Positions 12,267-22,975 are shown, numbered from the stretch's first letter. The stretch: DNA of 64,000 bases from Oceanobacillus alkalisoli (GCF_021556485.1 NZ_JAKGBW010000001.1:310001-374000), one strand, 5' to 3'. Program-made: numbers and translations. The notes: generated by a model from the sequence alone, not told the origin.

Positions 12267-13001
12267 TCATTCATTCGATTCATCTATGTTGTGGTAAACC
12301 TCTTGAACATCTTCATTGTCTTCTAATGCATCGATCAATTGCTGTAATTTCTCTGCATCTTCTCCAGATACTGGGGAGTAATTTTGTGGGATTAACGTTA
12401 ATTCGCTATCTGCTATGTCAAAATCCTTTTCAGTAAAGTAAGCAACCACATCAGAGAAGTTTTCCGGACTCGTAACAATCTCAAATACACCCTCATGTGT
12501 CAGGATATCATCTGCTCCTGCTTCTAAAGCTTCAAGCGTCATTTCATCTTCATCGATTTCACCATTATCATTATGGATGATGACGATACCTTTTCTGTCA
12601 AACATGAAAGCGACACTTCCGCTTTCTCCAAGGTTTCCGCCGTTTTTACTAAAAGCGTGTCTTACTTCCCCCGCTGTTCTGTTTTTATTGTCGGTAAGCG
12701 CATGGACAATAATCGCTACTCCTGCTGGTCCATAACCTTCATAGGTAATCTCCTCAAAGTTCTTCCCGTCTAATGTACCTGTTGCCTTTTTAATGTTTCT
12801 TTCTATGTTATCGTTCGGCATATTATCTGCTTTAGCTTTCTCAATTGCTAAGCGCAGTGCCGGGTTCATCGCTTCGTCTCCGCCACCTTGTTTCGCTGCG
12901 GTATAGATATCCTTTGCATGACGCATGAAGATTTTACCTCGTTTCGCGTCTTGTGCACCTTTTCTTCTCTGTATATTCTTCCACTTGGAATGACCAGCCA
13001 T
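12267..13001 (-). CDS. yrbC: YebC/PmpR-family protein (YrbC)
   Basis: Conserved cytoplasmic protein of the YebC family. Members have been reported as DNA-binding regulators, and more recently as factors helping ribosomes through proline runs; which applies here cannot be told from sequence. Signature N-terminus [20 protein letters not shown], then [12 protein letters not shown] and the [15 protein letters not shown] block. 244 residues, normal. ATG at 13001 follows AGAGGAG. In B. subtilis yrbC is likewise next to coxA and safA. Confidence 0.93.
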   Translation of the reverse strand: MAGHSKWKNIQRRKGAQDAKRGKIFMRHAKDIYTAAKQGGGDEAMNPALRLAIEKAKADNMPNDNIERNIKKATGTLDGKNFEEITYEGYGPAGVAIIVHALTDNKNRTAGEVRHAFSKNGGNLGESGSVAFMFDRKGIVIIHNDNGEIDEDEMTLEALEAGADDILTHEGVFEIVTSPENFSDVVAYFTEKDFDIADSELTLIPQNYSPVSGEDAEKLQQLIDALEDNEDVQEVYHNIDESNE

Positions 13002-13083
13002 TGGACATTCTCCTCTCTAGCAATATCTTTCATAACTATACCAAAAAATGGCCCTAGTGAAAAGCATAGCCATCACAGCACGA

Positions 13084-13148
13084 TGTTCAGATTGAGGAAC
13101 GCCATACATTTTTTGGGAGTCCGCAGACTTTCTGTGAGTGCTGCGGAT
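13084..13148. repeat. degenerate fragment of GGAGTCCGCAG repeat (family A)
   Basis: GGGAGTCCGCAG pairs with CTGCGGATCCC around a 15-base loop. The core matches the longer dispersed elements at 21281, 37579 and 55328, so this looks like a shortened copy. It lies between coxA and yrbC and may also serve as a hairpin terminator. Confidence 0.55.
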
Positions 13149-13171
13149 CCCCAGTAGTGCATATACAGCTT

Positions 13172-13705
13172 TTATTCCCTTTCAAAAAACTTATCGAAAC
13201 TGTTCATCGGCTTAAATTCTGCTTCTTCGTTTTTATATTCGTTCCACTCGGTATGATCAGTCCAGATAATAAGCTGCTTTTCATCGGCTCCAATTACCTC
13301 TCTTACCTGCTTCTCAATTTCCGGAATGACATTTTCTTTATGGGAACGCCCCGAAACATTTTCCCTCAGCCGAACCGCAACATAGATTTGATCATCCAGC
13401 TCATGTACCTCTGCCATAATAATATCACGGTTCTCCATTAATTTTTGTGAAATTTGTTCACTCTTATCCGTAGTTGTCGGATCCGTGTAAGAATCAAATT
13501 CATTTGTCGAGAGCTGTTCCTTTTGCAACTTTCTGCCATAATCATTGACATTGCCTTCATCATGCCCGCTATGTTTATAACTGGTAGTCCGAGGGCTGAT
13601 TGTTCTCCCTATTTCATCTTGCTCTGAATTATTTTCCGGAGACATTACGCAGCCTGTTATAAACAAAAACAAAAGCGATAGAAAGAATATTGATTTTTTC
13701 ATCAT
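13172..13705 (-). CDS. coxA: sporulation lipoprotein, YhcN/YlaJ family (CoxA/YrbB-like)
   Basis: Exported lipoprotein of 177 residues: a hydrophobic signal segment (FFLSLLFLFI) ends in the lipobox ITGC, with the lipidated Cys near residue 19. The C-terminal half matches the YhcN/YlaJ sporulation lipoprotein domain (AVRLRENV... RVREVIG type pattern). Its place beside yrbC and safA makes it the positional equivalent of B. subtilis coxA (yrbB), a spore cortex protein; sequence alone supports only the family. Start ATG at 13705 follows GGAGG. nadE is inserted between it and safA. Confidence 0.75.
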   Translation of the reverse strand: MMKKSIFFLSLLFLFITGCVMSPENNSEQDEIGRTISPRTTSYKHSGHDEGNVNDYGRKLQKEQLSTNEFDSYTDPTTTDKSEQISQKLMENRDIIMAEVHELDDQIYVAVRLRENVSGRSHKENVIPEIEKQVREVIGADEKQLIIWTDHTEWNEYKNEEAEFKPMNSFDKFFERE

Positions 13706-13763
13706 AATAAAACAACCTCCTTATCCATAGTTTGTATAAGAAAGGCTGTTTTACACATCTATT

Positions 13764-14504
13764 TTATTGTCTCCGGTACATTGGCAGGCTTTCCCTCTTA
13801 TGCTTCGTGCGTTCATGCATGCTTTCAATCAAAACTTGGTCAGCTTCTGATATCGTTTCACCTTTCAAATACGCGTCGATTATCATATAGGAAATACCCA
13901 TTTCGATTTCATCTGTTTGCTCTTCCCACAAGTCAGCACTCGGAACTTTTTCAATAACAGCTTCTGGCACATTTAAAGCTTGAGCCATTTCACGGACTTC
14001 TGTTTTTGTAAAATCAACGAGTGGAAGAATGTCAACTCCTCCATCCCCATATTTTGTAAAGTAGCCGGTGTGCCATTCGGACGCATTATCCGTACCAACG
14101 ACTAGATAGTTACGGTGCGCTGTAATCGTGTATAAGGTGCTCATTCGTAAACGGGCACGTAAATTGGCATCAGCCAGTTGGTCCTGTGCTTGTGCAAAGC
14201 TTTTATTTTCAATCATTTTTTCAGAAATCGTTTGATACATCATCTTGTGTGTTTCCGTTAAGTCGATCGTCATTTCTTCAATCCCGCAAGCTGTCGTCAC
14301 ATCACGGGCATCTTGAATGTTTTTTTCGCTAGTTTGGATAGGCAAGATGACTCCTAAAGAGTTATCAGGATAAGCAAGCTTAATCAGATTTGCTACGACC
14401 GCAGAATCCAGTCCGCCACTGACACCGACAAGCAAACCGTCTGCTCTCGCTGCTTCAGTTCGTTCCCTTAACCATTTTACAATCGATTCAATATGTTGTT
14501 CCAA
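13764..14504 (-). CDS. nadE: NAD(+) synthetase (ammonia-dependent type)
   Basis: Amidates nicotinate adenine dinucleotide to NAD. The PP-loop ATP motif GVSGGLDSAV, the GTDNASEWHTGYFTKYGDGG motif and the KVPSADLWEEQTDE loop are diagnostic; no glutaminase domain is present, so ammonia is the likely nitrogen donor. The best start is TTG at 14504, nine bases after AAAGGAG, giving 246 residues; the frame is open to an ATG at 14549 that lacks a ribosome site. The protein is of the short type, not the 272-residue B. subtilis one, and it sits between coxA and safA where B. subtilis has no nadE. Confidence 0.92.
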   Translation of the reverse strand: MEQHIESIVKWLRERTEAARADGLLVGVSGGLDSAVVANLIKLAYPDNSLGVILPIQTSEKNIQDARDVTTACGIEEMTIDLTETHKMMYQTISEKMIENKSFAQAQDQLADANLRARLRMSTLYTITAHRNYLVVGTDNASEWHTGYFTKYGDGGVDILPLVDFTKTEVREMAQALNVPEAVIEKVPSADLWEEQTDEIEMGISYMIIDAYLKGETISEADQVLIESMHERTKHKRESLPMYRRQ

Positions 14505-14605
14505 GTTGGTCCACTCCTTTATGAACAGTATCTCGTCCCATATTAGCATGAAAATTGGTTTTTTAACACTTACACATACTATACGGTTTACTTCTATTTT
14601 ACCCG

Positions 14606-14632
14606 AAAAAAAAGAGACATAACGTCTCTCGT
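14606..14632 (-). terminator. terminator after safA
   Basis: On the minus strand AGAGAC GTTAT GTCTCT is followed directly by eight T residues, past the safA stop. Confidence 0.8.
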
Positions 14633-14641
14633 AATTTGGGG

Positions 14642-15544
14642 CTATTCTTCTTCTACCTCAATTGGTTTATGATCTGTTTCCTTTTCCTCAGGGGTAGGGT
14701 ATAATTCTAACTCTTCATTCCTCAACCCTGCAGTTGGTTCTGGATACATCTGCATCATATTTGGATCCACCGACTGATACATCTCTTCTTGTGGAGCCTG
14801 AAACTGCTGTTGGTGCATCATATTCGGAAAGACTTGAGGTTGGGGTTGAGATTGCATTGGCATAAATATCGGTGCCTGCCAGCCGTGATGAAATGGGTGG
14901 TGATACCCGTGTCCCCCGCCACAGCCAAAACCGCAATTACTAGGTACATGCGGCATTGGCATATATCCTTGACAAGGATAAGTAAACATTGGCATCATTG
15001 GGGGTTGAGCGAAACATGGTTGGTCCACCGGCGGCATCATTGGCTGTTGCATGGGAGGATGCATTGGCATTGGTGGCTGCATTGGCTGTGTTTCTGGCAT
15101 GTCTTGTTTCTCTTGCTTCGGCTGTTGTTTCGGTTTTACTTGTTCTTTAGCTTTCGGTTTTTCTTTCTTTTTACTTGTTTTTGGCAGTTCTGGTAAAATT
15201 TCTATCGGATATTCTTTATGCTTTTCTTCAAGGGTTGGCAACATTTTTTCTGGTTCAAAAGGAAAGGTCGGCATTTTTGGCAGTTCTGCTGCAGGCTTCT
15301 TCTCTACCTGAACTTCTTTCTTCGGAGCTGGAACATGCTTCAGCTCTTCTTTTGGCAATGTTTTTGTTTTTTCGCCTTGCGTTATCTTTTTGGAATGAGT
15401 CGGAATCCTTATTTTCATCCCAGGCATGATCATGTCAGGGCTTGCTAAATGTGAATTTAGTTCTTTTAATTCTTCAAAATCCACATGATACTTCTTCGCA
15501 ATCTCCCATAACGTGTCTCCTTTTTGGACAATGTGTATTTTCAA
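14642..15544 (-). CDS. safA: spore coat morphogenetic protein SafA (LysM protein)
   Basis: Coat/cortex-interface protein that anchors the inner coat with SpoVID in B. subtilis. Residues 1-48 form one LysM domain (HIVQKGDTLWEIAKKYHV ... GMKIRIP), binding peptidoglycan. Then come a Lys/Glu/Pro-rich linker and, from about residue 145, a low-complexity tail rich in Met, Pro, Gln and His, with repeated MQPPMPMHPPM-like units. It is shorter (300 residues) than B. subtilis SafA (387). The start is TTG at 15544 behind AAGGAAGG. In B. subtilis safA lies next to the nadA group and coxA; here nadE is the neighbour. Confidence 0.88.
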   Translation of the reverse strand: MKIHIVQKGDTLWEIAKKYHVDFEELKELNSHLASPDMIMPGMKIRIPTHSKKITQGEKTKTLPKEELKHVPAPKKEVQVEKKPAAELPKMPTFPFEPEKMLPTLEEKHKEYPIEILPELPKTSKKKEKPKAKEQVKPKQQPKQEKQDMPETQPMQPPMPMHPPMQQPMMPPVDQPCFAQPPMMPMFTYPCQGYMPMPHVPSNCGFGCGGGHGYHHPFHHGWQAPIFMPMQSQPQPQVFPNMMHQQQFQAPQEEMYQSVDPNMMQMYPEPTAGLRNEELELYPTPEEKETDHKPIEVEEE

Positions 15545-15635
15545 AAAGATCCTTCCTTTCTAGTTAACAATCTAGGCTAATTACTCTATATCAACATATG
15601 CAATGTAATCTTAAAAGTTAACCCGGAAGATACAT

Positions 15636-15680
15636 AAAAAAAGAAGCTGGGATAAATTTTATCTTCCTAGCTTCTTTTTT
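15636..15680. terminator. terminator between safA and pheA
   Basis: AAAGAAGCTGGGA pairs with TCCTAGCTTCTTT (one mismatch), with A and T tracts on the two sides. It directly follows the pheA stop on the minus strand. Confidence 0.8.
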
Positions 15681-15684
15681 CTTT

Positions 15685-16536
15685 CTATAAATTCATGTGA
15701 TATACAGGATAAGTACCTAATATATTCACCTCACAGCCAAGTGCTTCCAGTTCCCCTTTCACTCCGGGAAATAGAGCATCATCATAGGCTTGATTGACGT
15801 CAATAATGAAAAAGTAATTGCCTAACCCTGTTTTTGTCGGACGTGATTCAATTTTTGACAGGTTCATCTTTCTCCAGGCAAAGGCAGAAAGAATTTGATG
15901 CAATGCACCTGGTTGGTCGCTTGGTAATATAATTTTTAATGTTGTTTTTTCCAATTGAATCGGGTGTTTAATTTCTAACAAATCCTTATTCTTCGTCAGT
16001 GCGATAAATCGTGTATGGTTGTTTGGATAGTCATGAATATTATTCGCATAAATTTGTAGTCCATATTCTTCTGCGGCCAAGCTATTTCCAATTGCAGCAA
16101 TTGGTTCTGCACTTTCAGCAACGATTTCCGCAGCCCGACCAGTCGAGGTCGTATAAGAGATCTTTGCTGTCATTAAATTTTTATGAATGTAACGATGACA
16201 TTGAGCAATCGCGTGACTATGGGAATGAATTTCCGTAATTTGTGACAAGTCTCCATCAAAATCCCGCCTTACGAGTAAATGCTGTTGAATAGGCACAACC
16301 ACTTCAGCAACAACCGGTAAAGTGACTTCATGGATGAGATAATCCACAGTCAACTGAACGGTCCCTTCAATCGCATTCTCTATCGGTACGACGGCGATGT
16401 CAATTTCATCATTCGCTACTGCATCAATACACTCCGGAATCGTTGCGTAGCTAACTTTCTCCTCATTATTGAACGTTGTATCCACTGCCAATTTCGTAAA
16501 TGTACCTTTTGGTCCCAAGTATCCAATCGTCGTCAA
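15685..16536 (-). CDS. pheA: prephenate dehydratase
   Basis: Converts prephenate to phenylpyruvate in phenylalanine synthesis. Seen: GYLGPKGTFT at the N-terminus, the catalytic TSTGRAAEIV motif near residue 130, and a C-terminal ACT regulatory domain with PGALHQIL and the ESRPTK phenylalanine-binding motif. 283 residues. Start TTG at 16536 after GGGGGGAC. The B. subtilis neighbour pheB is absent; obg lies directly upstream. Confidence 0.95.
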   Translation of the reverse strand: MTTIGYLGPKGTFTKLAVDTTFNNEEKVSYATIPECIDAVANDEIDIAVVPIENAIEGTVQLTVDYLIHEVTLPVVAEVVVPIQQHLLVRRDFDGDLSQITEIHSHSHAIAQCHRYIHKNLMTAKISYTTSTGRAAEIVAESAEPIAAIGNSLAAEEYGLQIYANNIHDYPNNHTRFIALTKNKDLLEIKHPIQLEKTTLKIILPSDQPGALHQILSAFAWRKMNLSKIESRPTKTGLGNYFFIIDVNQAYDDALFPGVKGELEALGCEVNILGTYPVYHMNL

Positions 16537-16557
16537 AATAGTCCCCCCAAAACAAAT

Positions 16558-18362
<1,805 letters not shown>

Positions 18363-18423
18363 AAGTGTACCTCCTATTGATATAGAAAGTATAGCAGAAA
18401 CGAATAAATACTTCATCAAATAG

Positions 18424-18458
18424 CGAAAAAAACTCCAGCCAAAATTCGGCTGGAGTTC
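18424..18458 (-). terminator. terminator after rpmA
   Basis: Perfect 9-bp stem ACTCCAGCC / GGCTGGAGT, followed on the minus strand by TTTTTTCGC, ending the rplU-prp-rpmA unit. Confidence 0.9.
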
Positions 18459-18470
18459 GTTATTTAACTC

Positions 18471-18761
18471 TTATGCTTCTTGGGCTTCCGGATAAACACT
18501 TACTTTTTTACGGTCGCGACCGTAGCGTTCAAACTTAACAACACCATCCACTTTTGCGAATAATGTGTCATCCGAACCAAGCCCTACGTTATCACCTGGG
18601 TAAACTTTTGTACCGCGCTGGCGGTAAAGAATGGAGCCACCTGTTACAAATTGGCCATCCGAACTTTTAGCACCTAGACGTTTCGAATGTGAATCACGTC
18701 CGTTACGCGTACTACCTGCACCTTTTTTCTGAGCAAAGAATTGCAAATCTAAACGTAGCAT
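18471..18761 (-). CDS. rpmA: 50S ribosomal protein L27
   Basis: Large-subunit protein near the peptidyl-transferase centre. The N-terminus [18 protein letters not shown] carries the Bacillota-type extension that the Prp protease removes after FFA, exposing the functional tail. Body motif [10 protein letters not shown] and [13 protein letters not shown]. 96 residues from the ATG at 18761, which follows AAGGAGGTG; the upstream extension of the frame overlaps prp. prp is the gene immediately before it. Confidence 0.97.
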   Translation of the reverse strand: MLRLDLQFFAQKKGAGSTRNGRDSHSKRLGAKSSDGQFVTGGSILYRQRGTKVYPGDNVGLGSDDTLFAKVDGVVKFERYGRDRKKVSVYPEAQEA

Positions 18762-18774
18762 GTCGTGCACCTCC

Positions 18775-19104
18775 TTATGTTTCCTGAATTCGTATAAATT
18801 CACCGTATTCCATTTCAATGGATTTTAAGGAAATAAGCATTCCTTCGAGAAGAAGTTGTGCCTTTTCCAATTCGTTTTCAGTATAAAGGGATGGGAATGT
18901 GATTTTTAAGTAACCACCTTCTCCTCCCTGCTTAATGTCAATATTCGTATCCGTTAATTCCAGGACTGCGTTTACTGCCCCAATCGACACTCCAGAAACA
19001 GCTGCGCAGACAAGATCATAGCCATATGGTCCACTTTCAGCATGTCCAGAAAGTTCGATGGAGTGCAAAACGTTGTTATTGCGTTCAACCGTTATTTGAA
19101 TCAC
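18775..19104 (-). CDS. prp: ribosomal-processing cysteine protease Prp (YsxB)
   Basis: Cysteine protease that trims the L27 N-terminal extension. Recognised by [19 protein letters not shown], which holds the catalytic His (GHA) and Cys (VCAAVS), near residues 20 and 33. 109 residues, normal. The start is GTG at 19104. It lies between rplU and its substrate gene rpmA, the conserved Bacillota arrangement. Confidence 0.95.
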   Translation of the reverse strand: MIQITVERNNNVLHSIELSGHAESGPYGYDLVCAAVSGVSIGAVNAVLELTDTNIDIKQGGEGGYLKITFPSLYTENELEKAQLLLEGMLISLKSIEMEYGEFIRIQET

Positions 19105-19116
19105 TTCAGTCGACCT

Positions 19117-19425
19117 TTAAGCATTGATTTTTTCAATTACTAGTTTCGTATAAGGCTGTCTATGACCTTGTGTACGATGGTAATTCTTTCTACGTTTGTA
19201 TTTGAATACTCTAATTTTCTTTTGACGGCCTTGTTTCTCAACTTTAGCAGTTACGTTAGCTCCGTCAACATATGGAGCTCCAACTTTTACGTCATCTCCA
19301 CCAACAAAGAGTACCTTGTCAAATGTTACCGTTTCATTCGCTTCAGCAGAAATTTTTTCAACATAAATTTCTTGGCCTTCTTGAACTTTAACTTGCTTGC
19401 CACCTGTTTCGATAATTGCGTACAT
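19117..19425 (-). CDS. rplU: 50S ribosomal protein L21
   Basis: Large-subunit 23S rRNA-binding protein of 102 residues. It begins [14 protein letters not shown] and carries the C-terminal [19 protein letters not shown] signature. ATG at 19425 follows AAGGAGGTG. First gene of the rplU-prp-rpmA unit, preceded by a structured leader and a sigma-A promoter. Confidence 0.98.
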   Translation of the reverse strand: MYAIIETGGKQVKVQEGQEIYVEKISAEANETVTFDKVLFVGGDDVKVGAPYVDGANVTAKVEKQGRQKKIRVFKYKRRKNYHRTQGHRQPYTKLVIEKINA

Positions 19426-19436
19426 GAATGCGCACC

Positions 19437-19534
19437 TCCTTAATTACTAAGACTCGCCATACAGGTACTTTTATTCCTAGAAGTTTAAAACCTGTTCTGC
19501 GCGGTTGTAGCACTGGTGCTACGTTGAATAACGT
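19437..19534 (-). promoter_or_regulatory. L21 leader RNA (5' UTR of rplU)
   Basis: Between promoter and rplU the transcript contains a perfect GTAGCAC..GTGCTAC hairpin, then AACAGGTTTT and a second pairing region with AAAGTACCTG. This layout and position match the ribosomal protein L21 leader of Bacillus, thought to bind L21 for feedback control. Assigned from pattern and context, not from a covariance model. Confidence 0.75.
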
Positions 19535-19538
19535 ATAA

Positions 19539-19568
19539 ATATTACCATAGTTTAAGCTTCTATGTCAA
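19539..19568 (-). promoter_or_regulatory. sigma-A promoter of rplU-prp-rpmA
   Basis: Minus strand: TTGACA at 19568-19563, an 18-base spacer, and TAATAT at 19544-19539. It starts the L21 leader. Confidence 0.75.
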
Positions 19569-19576
19569 GCATCCAT

Positions 19577-20428
19577 CTAAAATAAATCATCCATTCGTTT
19601 CCCATATTGCTTCTTGTGAAAATAAGCATGTAAACAGTCCGTTTCGTCAATTCGTTTCACGGAACTATCGGTACCACGGAGAATAATCAAATGTCTTCTT
19701 TCCCTTTTAAATTGACTGAATACATCCATCAATGTTGAATTACCTGTTAAATATAATGGTTCGATTTTTTTAACGTCTTCATTCCCCCTGTATCTCCGCA
19801 TTAGAAAGCGCAAAAATACATAAAATCGGCGTTTCCATTCCAGTCTGTTTTCAAGAAACAGAAAAATCATGATTGCGGTATAGGTCAACGTAAACGGATA
19901 GAAAAATATATAACCAAACGCAAGACTAGCACACAAACTTAAAGATAATAAAAAAATGCCATCCAATGCTTTTCTAAAAGGGAGGATGACCGATAAGAAG
20001 TAGAAAAGAATTTTCCCGCCATCAAGTGGCCAGATTGGCAATAAATTAAATAAAAGAATGACTGTATTATACCATAGCGCTGTTTGAAACAATGATTCTG
20101 AAATCGCTCCAACAGAAAGCAATACTTCCAGGGCAGCATAGATTGGGATATGCTGAAGCGGCCCTGCCAATGTAACGATTAATTCCTCCTTCACAGGACG
20201 ATTACTGTGTTCGTCTGTTTCCATTACTCCGCCAAATACCCAAAGCATTACCCGCTTGATCCGCCACCTGAAAAACTTTGCCGCCAGATAATGTCCCATC
20301 TCATGGACAAACACAATCGCAAAAATAATTGTCATTTCCATGAAAGTACCAGTCAATAAAGAGATACCAATAAATAAAATAAGTATGGGGTGAATGTGCA
20401 GTGGAGGAAGCAGATTACGGACCATCAT
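19577..20428 (-). CDS. spoIVFB: stage IV sporulation intramembrane protease SpoIVFB
   Basis: Site-2-type zinc metalloprotease in the outer forespore membrane that processes pro-sigma-K. Seen: HEMGH zinc motif in FVHEMGHYLAAKFF near residue 47, and the third ligand in NLLPIWPLDGGKI; several hydrophobic segments between, and a C-terminal cytoplasmic CBS-like region. About 283 residues. The gene overlaps the end of spoIVFA; the start at 20428 (ATG after AAGGTGA) is preferred over an in-frame TTG at 20437. Partner and inhibitor SpoIVFA is encoded directly upstream. Confidence 0.94.
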   Translation of the reverse strand: MMVRNLLPPLHIHPILILFIGISLLTGTFMEMTIIFAIVFVHEMGHYLAAKFFRWRIKRVMLWVFGGVMETDEHSNRPVKEELIVTLAGPLQHIPIYAALEVLLSVGAISESLFQTALWYNTVILLFNLLPIWPLDGGKILFYFLSVILPFRKALDGIFLLSLSLCASLAFGYIFFYPFTLTYTAIMIFLFLENRLEWKRRFYVFLRFLMRRYRGNEDVKKIEPLYLTGNSTLMDVFSQFKRERRHLIILRGTDSSVKRIDETDCLHAYFHKKQYGKRMDDLF

Positions 20429-21176
20429 CAACCACAATCACCTTGACTGGATCGAGGAATGTATTATCTTTCTCTAAGGAAAAAAATACAGATTCACTGC
20501 TTTCTGTTGGCGCAAATGTTCCGATTCGCTCGTTTGCTGTTACGTATTGATACAGATGGACATCAATATTTGTTAAATGACCATATCTGGAATTCGTTCC
20601 GTCAGCATGTTGGATAACGATTGTTCTACCTGTGTCTGGATATCTGCCGGCAAATACTACAACCCCTTCATGATGAGCAACGATATCCGTCTCTTTACCT
20701 GGGGATATTTTCACACCTGTCCCGTTTGTTTGAAAGGTTTCAATGATGTCCCCGTTTATAGGCATGACTACTTCTTGATGTTCATCAGGCAAATCTGCAG
20801 GCTGCGGGGAGAATGCTAATGGGCTGCCGAAAACATCCCTGTACCAGCTATTTACTTTAGCGAATTGAAAGTCTTTACGCAATAACTGATGGACAACTTC
20901 CTGCGGCTTTGCCAGTAAGGCATGATTCGTAGTCATTAATAGGGCGACTGAAAAGAATAGGATGCCTGCAAGAATGCCTTTCATCATGAGGCCGGTTACG
21001 AAATCTTTGCTCGCTTTCTCTTTAAATACATAGTTATTGATTTCTGGTGGGTATCCGTGCTTTTCTTCTGCTTGGTGGAAGATCCCGCTGTCTTGTTCTA
21101 TTCCTTTATTTGGTACATTACGTTCCTTTTTACGTTGTTCTATTGCTTTTCTTACTTTTCTAATATCCTTGCTCAT
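20415..21176 (-). CDS. spoIVFA: stage IV sporulation protein SpoIVFA (M23/LytM-like)
   Basis: Membrane protein that holds SpoIVFB and BofA in an inactive signalling complex until SpoIVB cleaves it. Basic N-terminus (SKDIRKVRKAIEQRKKERN), one membrane segment around residues 77-95, then an extracytoplasmic LytM/M23-type domain (HHEGVVVFAGRYPDTGRTIVIQH, RYGHL) that probably lacks a full zinc site. Start ATG at 21176 after GGTGA; a GTG nine bases earlier, behind AGGAAAG, is also possible. The stop overlaps spoIVFB, so they are coupled. Confidence 0.9.
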   Translation of the reverse strand: MSKDIRKVRKAIEQRKKERNVPNKGIEQDSGIFHQAEEKHGYPPEINNYVFKEKASKDFVTGLMMKGILAGILFFSVALLMTTNHALLAKPQEVVHQLLRKDFQFAKVNSWYRDVFGSPLAFSPQPADLPDEHQEVVMPINGDIIETFQTNGTGVKISPGKETDIVAHHEGVVVFAGRYPDTGRTIVIQHADGTNSRYGHLTNIDVHLYQYVTANERIGTFAPTESSESVFFSLEKDNTFLDPVKVIVVDDGP

Positions 21177-21280
21177 TCCATTCACCGTCTTTCCTGCTAT
21201 TTCCTTACCAATATATGAAAGCTCGTCCGGTGTTATGAATGGATATTTCTGTATAATATAGAGAGAGGAATGAACCACTC

Positions 21281-21428
21281 TCTACTGGAGGTCCGCAATC
21301 CTTATACTCCTGCTCCTGCGGGATAAGAAAAGCATCGATGAGACCCCACAACGGGTTTGCCAGGGTGGAGGCTCTCATCAGGCGCCCGTGGAAAGGGTGT
21401 ATGGGCGCTGCGGAACTGGAGTAGCGCA
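21281..21428. repeat. dispersed repeat, family A (GGAGGTCCGCA type), copy 1
   Basis: About 148 bases with CTGGAGGTCCGCA at the left, CTCCTGCTCCTGCGGGA, GAGACCCCAC, GGTGGAGGCTCTCATC, GCCCGTGGAAAGG and CTGCGGAACTGGAG at the right; the two ends are roughly inverted (CTGGAGGTCCGCA / TGCGGAACTGGAG). From memory it resembles a common non-coding repeat of Bacillaceae genomes; no name is given. It lies between minD and spoIVFA. Confidence 0.7.
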
Positions 21429-21439
21429 AAAATATTATA

Positions 21440-21471
21440 AAAAAGCCGATACCTGAGTGATATCGGCTTTA
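21440..21471 (-). terminator. terminator after minD
   Basis: AAAGCCGAT / ATCGGCTTT stem with a loop of about 11 bases, followed on the minus strand by a T-rich tail. Ends the mreBCD-minCD run. Confidence 0.85.
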
Positions 21472-21495
21472 TGAGTTATTAATAAAAATATAATT

Positions 21496-22296
21496 TTATG
21501 AGCGCATACCGATGAATTTTTTGAAGCGTTGGAAGATGCCTTTTTCTTCTTCTAAAGATTGCAGTGGAACGTTTTCTCCGAGTATTCTTCTTGCGATATT
21601 CCGATAAGCAATAGAAGCTTTAGGGTTGGGGTTTAATGCAACAGGCTCCCCGTTATTAGAAGCTTTAATTACTTCTTCATCATCGATTACAATACCAATT
21701 AAATCAATTGCCAGTAACTGAACAATCTCATCTACTTCCATGATGTCACCACTTTGCATCATATGGTTTCGGATTCGGTTAATAATGAGGCGCGGTGCTT
21801 CTGTCATATCTTCCTGCTCCAAGAGACCAATTATGCGATCGGCGTCACGCACACTTGACTTCTCAGGGTTGGTTACGACAATTGCCCGGTCTGCTCCTGC
21901 TATAGCATTTTGGAATCCCTGCTCAATTCCCGCAGGACAATCAATGATGATATAATCATATTCTTGCTTCAGTTCTGCAACGATTTTTTTCATGCCTTCC
22001 GTAGTGACTGCAGATTTATCACTGGTTTGTGCAGCTGGGAGAAGAGTCAAAGAGTCGAAGCGCTTATCGCGAATCAATGCTTGATTTAACCGACAGCGTC
22101 CCTCCACAACATCCACAATGTCATAGATAATTCGGTTTTCAAGCCCCATAATTACATCAAGATTTCTTAAGCCTATATCCGTATCAATTAAACAGACTTT
22201 TTTCTCCATTAAAGCTAATGCTGTACCTATATTAGCGGTTGTTGTTGTTTTGCCAACGCCACCTTTACCAGAAGTAATTACAATAGCTTCACCCAT
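21496..22296 (-). CDS. minD: septum site-determining ATPase MinD
   Basis: Membrane-bound ParA-like ATPase that recruits MinC and blocks division at the poles. Deviant Walker A GKGGVGKTTT at residues 10-19, Walker B-type LIDTDIGLRNLD, and a C-terminal amphipathic membrane-targeting helix (GIFQRFKKFIGM). 266 residues from the ATG at 22296, eight bases after AAAGGAG; the upstream in-frame ATG at 22314 is less good. It overlaps the minC stop by eight bases. Confidence 0.97.
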   Translation of the reverse strand: MGEAIVITSGKGGVGKTTTTANIGTALALMEKKVCLIDTDIGLRNLDVIMGLENRIIYDIVDVVEGRCRLNQALIRDKRFDSLTLLPAAQTSDKSAVTTEGMKKIVAELKQEYDYIIIDCPAGIEQGFQNAIAGADRAIVVTNPEKSSVRDADRIIGLLEQEDMTEAPRLIINRIRNHMMQSGDIMEVDEIVQLLAIDLIGIVIDDEEVIKASNNGEPVALNPNPKASIAYRNIARRILGENVPLQSLEEEKGIFQRFKKFIGMRS

Positions 22297-22975
22297 TTTG
22301 CATTCTCCTTTCAAATCCGCTTATTTCATTTCGTTTCCGTGAAAGAAGCTTCAACGAATCAATGATGATTTTATCTTCATTATCATCAATAACGCCACAC
22401 TCCATATAGACACCATCTGCCACGTAGTCTGGTGCGCGGCTAATATAATCAGCAATCCGCAACTGGGTCGGCTTCATATAAGATGCTGCAATAAACGTAT
22501 TGCGGTCACCTTTATAACCAGCATGGGCAATTCCGAATAAATTACCTAAAACATAAATGTTACCAGTAGCCATTACCTTGCCACCAGGATTCACATCACC
22601 AATAAGCAAGAGATCACCTGTCACTTTTAAAACTTGTCCAGAACGAATAATCCGGTGAGTCCTCTTAATTCCACTTTCTTCCTTCCAACGTAGCGCTTCA
22701 TCACGATGAACAACATTTGTTTCAATAGCAGTTACTTTGAAATGATTATCCTCTTCAATCATAACTCGTAATCTATCCCGCTTTTCTTCATCTACAAAAC
22801 GATTGCCAGATTGTACTTTCACAGAAACAAGCGGTTCATTCTTGTTCTGTTGAGTCGATTGTAATTTATCTTTTAATTCGACCAGGGCTTCCTCAAACGG
22901 CACTTCATCGTCAATCATTAATGTAAGGCCTTCCCTGTTCCCTTTTATTGTGATTATTGGTTTCTTTTCATGCAC
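22289..22975 (-). CDS. minC: septum formation inhibitor MinC
   Basis: FtsZ-ring inhibitor activated by MinD. N-terminal FtsZ-binding domain (residues 1-100) and C-terminal beta-helical MinD-binding domain with GDVNPGGKVMATGNIYVLGNL, AHAGYKGD and FIAAS. 228 residues, close to B. subtilis 226. The start is GTG at 22975 after GAGGTGA. Between mreD and minD. Confidence 0.96.
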   Translation of the reverse strand: MHEKKPIITIKGNREGLTLMIDDEVPFEEALVELKDKLQSTQQNKNEPLVSVKVQSGNRFVDEEKRDRLRVMIEEDNHFKVTAIETNVVHRDEALRWKEESGIKRTHRIIRSGQVLKVTGDLLLIGDVNPGGKVMATGNIYVLGNLFGIAHAGYKGDRNTFIAASYMKPTQLRIADYISRAPDYVADGVYMECGVIDDNEDKIIIDSLKLLSRKRNEISGFERRMQNG

